64,000 bases of DNA. Source: Saposhnikovia divaricata. Taxonomy: Eukaryota > Streptophyta > Magnoliopsida > Apiales > Apiaceae. This document shows, piece by piece, positions 57,070-64,000 of the stretch. The stretch is from contig CM071597.1 in the NCBI GenBank assembly GCA_036435485.1, positions 171,102,147-171,166,146 of the forward strand. Direction: 5' to 3'. The position numbers were made by a program, and so were the translations under genes. Below the pieces are notes generated by a model. The model saw only the letters and a list, made by a program, of their open reading frames with translations, searched no databases and was not told the DNA's origin. The stretch's first letter is position 1. The number at the start of each line of letters is the position of its first letter.

Positions 57070-59723
57070 AAGAAATACAATAACATCACAATTTCAGAAC
57101 CATGCTCCAGTCAAAATGAAGCAGATAAATCTTACACACTAAAGTTGATATTCAAAACAAACTGAGTCTAATGTATATTGCATTGCATGCGTAGTGAATG
57201 AACGAACTAAAGATCATCACATCATATTAAAGGGACATTTGGAAGAAACTTCCAGACTCATTTCCTACTGCATCTAAGACATCACCAAGAGAGGCAACAT
57301 TGACATCTTACATAAAGTACATTGTAATACTTTAAAAAAAAACTTAACTTTAACATCCATGGGTAGAATGAATTAATTTTACACTTGAGAAGTCTTCAGT
57401 GAGTCCACCATTGTCCAAGATTAAATCAAGCAAAGAAACATCATACTTTTATCATCAGAACCAACACTTTCACCAATGAAATGGCACAGAAAAGACACGT
57501 AGATTTGTCTGGCACTCATACCAAACTATTTAAACACTTTAGGTTGCTTACTCTGTAGTAAATTCTATGCAGCGGGGTTGAAGTCTCAGACACAATTTTT
57601 GTTGCTTTTGTCATTCCTTCATACGGAGGAGTTGTTCCATAGGATGTCATTTTATAAGAAAGTGTTTCTGAAATATGATATTAATTAACGTAAAATTTTA
57701 AGATTTTCATTTTATAACATGAGAAGTTAATTGATCTTTAAAAAATCTAAATTAACCTCGCTAAGGTTGACTACTCTAGTGTCATATAATTGATTCGGAT
57801 AATCTAAAAACGGAGAAATAATTATGTTCATTTGTGGCAAGGATAATAATAATAGTATATATATATACTAAAATTTCGTGTCAAAGGATACCTTAATCTT
57901 TTGAGATATCCAAATATTAATATTGTCTCGAAACCAAGAAACATAAAAGTCTCTCGCTAAAGCATATTAATATGAGATTAAGGTACCTTACTCAATGTAT
58001 TAAATGGATCTCGTGCAAAGTTTAATATGCAAAAATGGAGAACAAAAAGATGAGTAAAGTTACATAATATGAGAATAATGGAGTACAAATCAGATAGAGA
58101 AGTGGAGAAATAGGATAGAAAGTTGAACTATTAATATTTATCTCATACTCTATCCCTCAAACAGTTTGGAAATGAAAGGAATGTTAGAGATAACTTTGAT
58201 CGGCGGAGCATCAAGAAATTGTAAGAACGAAGATAAGAATATACTCAAATAATATAGCATTAGCTCCTCTATTTCGAAAAATTCAAAGTTACACTCATCT
58301 CATAGTTTTTAACTTGAGAAACTAATCTCATGTGTCTGGGATCTGAGCTTCTTCATAAGATAAAATTGTGTTATATAAAAGGTGTACTACATGAATACTA
58401 AGCTAAAAACACATCAAATCGTAACAAATATTAAAAAAATACCTAAAAATTGAGTCATTTATGCATCCTTGTCTTTTGGGCAAACCATCGAACACTTCAT
58501 CAACGAATTTTAAACTGCAGTTGGAATACAAAAAAGTCATTAGATAAATAGTTCAAAAAGATTATAAAGAAAGATTATTACAAATACACAAAAAAGTGGG
58601 GAAAATAGAAGCATGTTAACATATGGATCCCAAAATCGAAAATCCAAGTTAAAAATGCTACCATATTTAATACCAACATAAATAATATGAAGTGTTTGGA
58701 TGTGTAACAAATAATCTTATAGAGAAAAAAATGAAAATATATAGCAAATAGCATTTATTAGACATAAAAGTACTTCAAATTCAATATAATCAAAAAGCAA
58801 ACTCAGAGACATTTGTAAATTGAACAATTTCAATTGGTAAAAGTAGAAGACATTTGTGTTCAAAGTTTAGTACTTGTTTCGGACATTACATCAAATACTT
58901 GATGAAACAAATAACCAAAAAAAAATTACATCCCATCTTTCTCAATAACAACAATTCTCAAAACATATCAAAATCATAACATTGCCCATCTCAAAAACTC
59001 AGAGAACACTATATTTTTGAGCAAATAAATCTTAAAACAAAAAAGTAAACACGAACATAAATTAACAATAACAGTGTTTAAGCCATGAAAATTATAAAGA
59101 CAAAATGGGTTTAAAAACCTGAAAATTTGTGGCATCATAGTTCTCGATGTTAATATTAGATCCTGCAAAAAATTAAAAAGAAGAACACATCAGAAAACTA
59201 AAACAATGATAAGAAAATTGGAAAAAGGGCATACTAAGAGAAGAATCAAGTGATTGTGTGAGAGTTAGAAACAAAGAAAAGGAGAAAATATTTCATCTTT
59301 TACAATTCAAATCCCGTAAATTAGAAAAAAGAGTAAAAGGCGTGTAAAGAGAGAGAGATTTCAAGTGGTATGAAATTTGAAATTTGTAGTTGGATTGAGT
59401 AGATTTGGGGAGAATACAAAGCTTTTGAAGGAAGTTTCAGCTGGGTCGTATAATTGTGTAAAAAAAGTAGTAGTAAAATGTATAATACAATAATACGTAT
59501 AAAAATTGTAGAAGTCAATGGGTCAAGTGGCATTGTACCGTAAATACAGAAAAAAGCAAAGGATATAATGGTAAAATTAGCATAAAAAAGGCAACAACTT
59601 TTATAATATAAATAGATGCAACTTACTGGAATGTATCTACACATATTTACATCAACATGCCTGTATCTGTAGACCCCATTCTCTCACATCTCACTAGCTT
59701 TTGATTTAGTGAGCATTAGCAAA
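57070..59723. other. AT-rich DNA, no identified gene
   Basis: A minus-strand stretch at about 57535-57650 reads MTSYGTTPPYEGMTKATKIV and STPLHRIYYR and may be a first exon of something I cannot name. Nothing else rises above chance. Confidence 0.4.
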
Positions 59724-59977
59724 GTGGGCATTTCAAGGTATATTTACACGATTTTATACCGTACCCACTGTTGCGATTTTTATTCTAAACTTATTTTATT
59801 TATTTGATTTGATTGCAAGTTGGGTTTGATACTCTGTTACTCTGAAAGCCGTGGGCATTTCAAGGTATATTTACACGATTTTATACCGTACCCACTGTTG
59901 GGATTTTTATTCTAAATTTATTTTATTTATTTGATTTGATTGCATGTTGGGTTTGATACTCTGTTACTCTGAAAGCC
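59724..59977. repeat. Two-copy 127-bp tandem duplication
   Basis: GTGGGCATTTCAAGGTATAT begins at 59724 and again at 59851, and the copies are nearly identical to the end (CTCTGAAAGCC). It lies immediately before the copia LTR, or in its U3 if the LTR starts further left. Confidence 0.9.
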
Positions 59978-59985
59978 ACGAATCT

Positions 59986-60241
59986 TGTTGATTGGACGTG
60001 GTCGTTAAAGGCATGGAGAAATTTTAGGAGTTAATAAACATTTTGCAGTTGTCTTTGAATTGTTTCAGGAAGTTAGTTTCTGCAGATCCTATTTTCTAGT
60101 CGCTACTTTGTTTTAAGCTGGCTATATATTTTGTATTCTCTCAATCTATAAAAGTAAGCAGTTGAACGTGCATCTAGTATTTCACAGTTCTAAATCAAAC
60201 ACTTAGTAATATATGTAGAATTACTTTGAGTTTATTCAACA
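59986..60241 (+). repeat. 5' LTR of a copia element (left border inferred)
   Basis: Ends TTTATTCAACA just before the primer site. TGTTGATTGG at 59986 gives the matching inverted end TGTTGA/TCAACA, 256 bases. TATA-like GGCTATATATT (about 60120) and TCTATAAAAG (about 60145). The partner LTR is outside the window, so the left border could lie further upstream. Confidence 0.6.
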
Positions 60242-60244
60242 TTC

Positions 60245-60256
60245 TGGTATCAGAGC
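60245..60256 (+). other. Primer-binding site of the copia element
   Basis: TGGTATCAGAGC, initiator tRNA-Met type, three bases after the LTR. Confidence 0.93.
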
Positions 60257-60273
60257 TCGGGTGTCCCTGGTGA

Positions 60274-61106
60274 ATGCCCAAGTATATGCCCAAAATGTCG
60301 ACGGTAGAAACAAGAAAAACTAAGGATGGTGCAATTAGCTTGAATTATCCCATGTTGTCAAGAGGAAATTACACAGCATGGGCAATGAAAATGAAAGTCT
60401 ATTTGCAGGCCCATGGTGTTTGGGTGGCTATAGAGTCGAAGGATAAGAATGCGGTGGTTGATGACAGGACAGACAAGATTGCCCTTGCTGCTATATATCA
60501 TGCCGTCCCCAATATATCCTTCTGTCACTCGCAGAGAAAGAGACTGCAAAACAGGCTTGTGAAGCTGTGAAGGTCATGTGCCAGGGCGCTGATCGTGTGA
60601 AGCAGGCGAGGGTAAAAACTCTGAAGACTGAGTTCGAAGCAATGATTATGAAGGATACAGACTCCCTTGACGATTTCTACCTAAAAATGAGTGGACTCGT
60701 GACAAACATACGTGCACTCGGTGAAGAAATCGTAGAATCATATGTTGTAAAGAAGCTGCGAAGAGCTGTGCCCACAAAGTTTCTTCAAATTGCTTCCACC
60801 GTCGAGCAATTTGGAGATTTGGAGAAAATGATAGTAGAAGAAACTATCGGCTCTTTGAAAGCTCAAGAGGAGAGACTTCGAGGCAAAACTGAAAACAGTG
60901 GCGGACAACTATTACTTACTGATGAGGAGTGGGCTAAAAGAGAAAAGAAAGATGGGAAGCTATTATTGACACGAGATGAGTGGCTGAATCGGGCAAAAAG
61001 GGGAGGATCAGATGTACCTACAGGATCAAGAACTCGAGGAAGAGATAACACTCGTGGAGTACGTGATAAAAGTAAGGTTCGATGCTTCAATTATAGCAAT
61101 TATGGC
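60274..61106 (+). pseudogene. Copia gag, cut by an Athila LTR
   Basis: Likely start at ATG 60295 (MSTVETRKTKDGAISLNYPM), then RGNYTAWAMKMKVYLQAHGV of the UBN2 family. A one-base shift near 60520-60530 separates it from EAVKVMCQGADRVKQARVKT and DSLDDFYLKMSGLVTNIRAL. A repeated LLLTDEEWAKR/LLLTRDEWLNR module precedes RDNTRGVRDKSK and a zinc knuckle beginning CFNYSNYG, where the second Cys is Tyr. The Athila LTR starts at the next base. Gag would form the particle. The rest of the element must lie beyond 64000. Confidence 0.9.
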
Positions 61107-62703
61107 TGATAAGTGGATTTTATATCCACTTGGAGGGTTTCATATCGGCTTAAATTGATTGACTTGGACTCAAGTTTGTTGTACTTTTTATGTGTTTTGT
61201 TGTAGTTGTGCAGGGTTGTAGCTATTGGTTAGTGTTGGTGTTTCTAACCGTTATTAGAGTGGAAATTAAGCATTGGAATGAAGATTGGACATTTGTGTTA
61301 TGCTACCAAGGATTTACATGCATCATGGTATTGAAGATGTTAGCTAATGCAAAAAAACGAAGGAGAAAAGAGCAAATTTGTGTAAAATTCGGATTTTCCG
61401 GGAAGGTTGCGCAGTCTACACTGTTTTTGCCAATTCTGGAGTTCTAGAAGTCCGTTTTCAGTGATCTTACAGCTCACGCGAAGCTTGAGAGATTTTCTAC
61501 AACATGGGATAGATAGCATGTTCAGGGGACGTGTTGGTCAAAATCGCGCACGTATTCTTTGAGAACCAGGCTGGAAGATTACTGTTTTGTCCTTTTTCTA
61601 ATTCTAATTGAATTTTAGGTAGTTTCTTGCACCTAAATTGAATTCTAATTGTATTTTAGGGTGTTTCCTTGTTGGGAAAGACTTTTAGAGTCTATTTAAA
61701 CACATCCTACCATGTAATTTGTATCAGTTTTTATTATTGTAACATAGCTTAGATCTGTAAGGGAGAAAAGGAGAGAAGGATTCAAAACTCGTGACAAGCA
61801 ACGGATCTAGATCTACTTCGTCTTTTGTGTTATTCTGAATTCTAGATTTGTTTTCTTAACTCTTGTTTATTAATATTATTACTTATTTCATTCATATCTT
61901 GTTTTATATCATGGTTTCATCAGATCCTATGATGACGGGTGGTTCGATTTTGAACTAATCGTTGTCATGAGATTCTAACGGATTTATCTATGTAGCTTAG
62001 TAGTTTGAATGCTTTAAAGATTTATGTGTGGTGAATTCTTGATATCCTCGTATGGTTGTGTTTCATGTATTTCGATGCGTCGCGGATATCTAATTTGTTA
62101 ATCTTTTGCGAAACGGGAGTGGATCTTGAGATTTAGAACTTGCCATGCTAGTATAGGATAGGTTGATGTTTTAACATCATGATTTGTGGCGTAAATAGAG
62201 ATATTATGCTACCCTATGTGATCTAAGTGGATAACTTGTGCTTAAACCTTTATGTTTTCAAATTCTATAGAGATATAGGGTCTAAACATATTTGGTGTCT
62301 ACTCATCTTCTATCTCTTTTGTGGATGTATGTTTAGTTTGGTATTCGTATACTGAGAAGTAGCGTATACTTATTTCGTGTTGTATGATCTGATATCAAAA
62401 CCATCATATGTATTGATTAAAGGCATCGACTCTAAGTGAAGTAGATAATGAAGTTAGGATCCCATGTTTTTATTTTTATAAGTAATTCAGATTTAATTCT
62501 CATTAGTTAATTAGTTCTTACTTTGCATCTTAGCTTAATTTAGTTTATTAAAATCTCAATTTATTTATTATCTTAGCAGTGAATTAAAATCATACATTGT
62601 TGAATAGTTGCATTAACTGAAACGAACTTAACCAGATCTCAATGGAACGAACTTTAAATGTATTACTTGTGACCACGTATACTTGCGTGATATTGTGTAA
62701 ACA
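61107..62703 (+). repeat. 5' LTR of the plus-strand Athila-type element
   Basis: Starts TGATAAGTGGATTTTATATC and ends GATATTGTGTAAACA, 1597 bases. Both ends match the reverse complement of the LTRs at 342-3913 and 6346-8007. TATA-like TCTATTTAAAC at about 61690. Confidence 0.93.
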
Positions 62704-62709
62704 AGTTTT

Positions 62710-62724
62710 TGGCGCCGATGCCGG
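62710..62724 (+). other. Primer-binding site of the plus-strand Athila-type element
   Basis: TGGCGCCGATGCCGG, complementary to plant tRNA-Asp with one mismatch. Confidence 0.88.
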
Positions 62725-62845
62725 TGATCATCGGTGTTTTGTTTTTAGTTTAGGTGCTTGTCATCAGTGGTCGTTAGCGTTCAATGACTCGGATTTTCTT
62801 ATTTAGTTTGTTTGTTTCGTGGTGTTTTCAGGTAATTGAACGTGT

Positions 62846-64000
62846 ATGCGAACACGTTTTCAAACTCGTAAACTGGCAGAAGAAGAACTTGCAGCAGCAA
62901 AAGAGATGGCAGATTTACCTGCAGCAGCCAAGGCTTTGAAGGATTATTCTCAGCCTAAGATCAATGACATTCAGTCTAGCATTGTCAGGCCAGCTATTGC
63001 AGCTAATAACTTCGAAATCAAGCCGGGCACGATTCAGATGGTGTAGAACTCAGTTCAGTTTGGGGGTGCTCCTACGGAGGATCCTAACATGCATATGAGG
63101 GACTTCATTGAGATCTGCGGCACTTTCAAGTTTAATGGTGTGCCGGATGATGCGATCAAATTGAGACTTTTCCCATTCTCTCTGAGGGATAAGGCTAAGG
63201 GCTAGTTACACTCCTTACCAGCCGGTTCCATTACTACATGGGAGGATCTTGCTCAGAAATTTCTTATTAAATTCTTCCCTATGGCGAAAACTACAGCAAT
63301 AAGGAACCAGCTAACTCAATTTCAGCAGCAATCTGGTGAATCTTTGTGTGAGGCTTGGGAACGATATAAGGAGATGCTTCGTAGGTGTCTACATCATGGC
63401 ATGCCTGACTGGATGGTTATCAAAGGTTTTTACAATGGGTTGGGAGCACAGTCTAGACCTTTGCTAGATGCAGCATCAGGTGGAGCTCTGTGGGCTAAGA
63501 GCTATGAGGAGGCTTATGATCTTATTGAGATGATGGCTGCTAATGAATATCAAAATCCAACCTAGAGACTATCTCAAGGCAAGGTAGCAGGTATTTTTGA
63601 AGTGGATACAGCTTCATCTATTGCAGCTCAGTTGAAGGTGTTGACGATGAAGGTGGATTCTCTTGCAAATTATGGAGTTCAGCATGTTGCTAGTATTTGT
63701 GAGTTATGTGCGGGCGCACATGAGACAAGTCAGTGTGCTATCTCTTCTGAATCAGCACAGTTTGTGAGTAATTTTCTGAGACCTGCTGCACCAATTCCAG
63801 CTACTTATCATCCAACCAACAGGAATCATCCTAGCTTCAGCTGGAGCAACAACCAAGGTGCTCAGCAAGCAAGGCCATTCAATCAAGGTTATCAGTAGCA
63901 GTATGCTCCAAGGCAACCATATCAGCCTCCTGGATTTCAGCAACAGCCCCAGGCTAATGTGGGGCAATCTTCTAATGAAAAATAAGAAATGGATGAGTTG
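62846..64000 (+). pseudogene. Athila-type gag with several in-frame stops
   Basis: One frame throughout: MRTRFQTRKLAEEELAAAKE, FGGAPTEDPNMHMRDFIEIC, LRLFPFSLRDKAKG, LPAGSITTWEDLAQKFLIKF, ESLCEAWERYKEMLRRCLHH and SYEEAYDLIEMMAANEYQ. Then comes CELCAGAHETSQC (a zinc-knuckle-like cluster of the Athila type) and a Gln/Pro-rich tail. Stops TAG at 63044, 63204, 63563 and 63896 and TAA at 63984 stand where the family has Gln or Trp. No frameshift is visible. Gag builds the particle. This copy could not make it without readthrough or suppression. Confidence 0.92.

Larger units (their letters stand above)
61107..64000 (+). mobile_element. Athila-type element, 5' part (runs off the window)
   Basis: LTR, tRNA-Asp-like primer site and gag in order, inserted in the copia gag. 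The left target bases are probably ATGGC (61102-61106). The right end is not visible. Confidence 0.92.

Noticed and set aside
1..64000. CRISPR arrays, tRNA or rRNA genes
   Set aside because: No spaced short repeats with unique spacers and no cloverleaf or rRNA core sequence were seen. The tRNA-like strings are primer-binding sites only.

Overview
The window is intergenic plant DNA made almost entirely of nested transposable elements. The elements (Ty3/gypsy Tat, Athila and Tekay types, Ty1/copia SIRE type, CACTA, MULE-like), the tRNA-iMet and tRNA-Asp-like primer sites, and captured exons of plant genes (FAS2, gamma-COP, a SYP132-like syntaxin, a mitochondrial carrier) all point to a flowering plant, probably a eudicot with a large genome. 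I cannot fix the family or species. No tRNA, rRNA or CRISPR array is visible, and no complete host gene.

Layout. A Tat/Retand-type Ty3 element runs from before base 1 to about 50.57 kb. Its integrase C-terminus, a long antisense gene (aORF), a tandem-repeat-rich 3' region, PPT and 3' LTR are scattered because other elements landed inside it. These are: (1) a deleted Athila-type element, 342-8007, minus strand, inside the integrase gene, target duplication GCC(A/G)T, whose 3' LTR carries a further 1.9 kb insert; (2) a gene-fragment-carrying DNA element, 10019-43871, inside the aORF, 9-bp duplication AAGTGTCAC; (3) a CACTA element, 44531-48620, at the start of the aORF, duplication CTT, itself holding a solo LTR (46341-47633, duplication AAAAT). 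The fragment-carrying element was split by a SIRE-type copia element (15112-41193, minus, duplication GAACA), and the copia gag was split by a Tekay/Del chromovirus (26155-40067, plus, duplication TTGTC). That is four insertion layers, each with readable duplications.

Right of the Tat LTR (50.6-59.7 kb) lies AT-rich DNA with MITEs, a 1-kb MULE-like element with a 9-bp duplication, and a broken fragment of a DUF21/CBS (CNNM-like) gene. From about 59.99 kb a copia element begins (LTR, PBS, gag); its gag is cut at the zinc knuckle by an Athila element (61107 to beyond the window end).

Most interesting points. The Tekay LTR encodes, in both copies, a short ORF whose first ten residues differ from the histone H3 tail at one position (K4 to R). 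A strong splice donor at the end of its codon 30 and a strong acceptor in the internal region would fuse it in frame to an intact 224-codon ORF placed before gag. The 7.8-kb fragment-carrying element holds pieces of at least four unrelated genes and a 174-bp tandem array with a four-unit higher-order period; diverged copies of the same repeat lie in the CACTA element. The Tat aORF is an intron-containing antisense gene with its own TATA box, now cut into three pieces.
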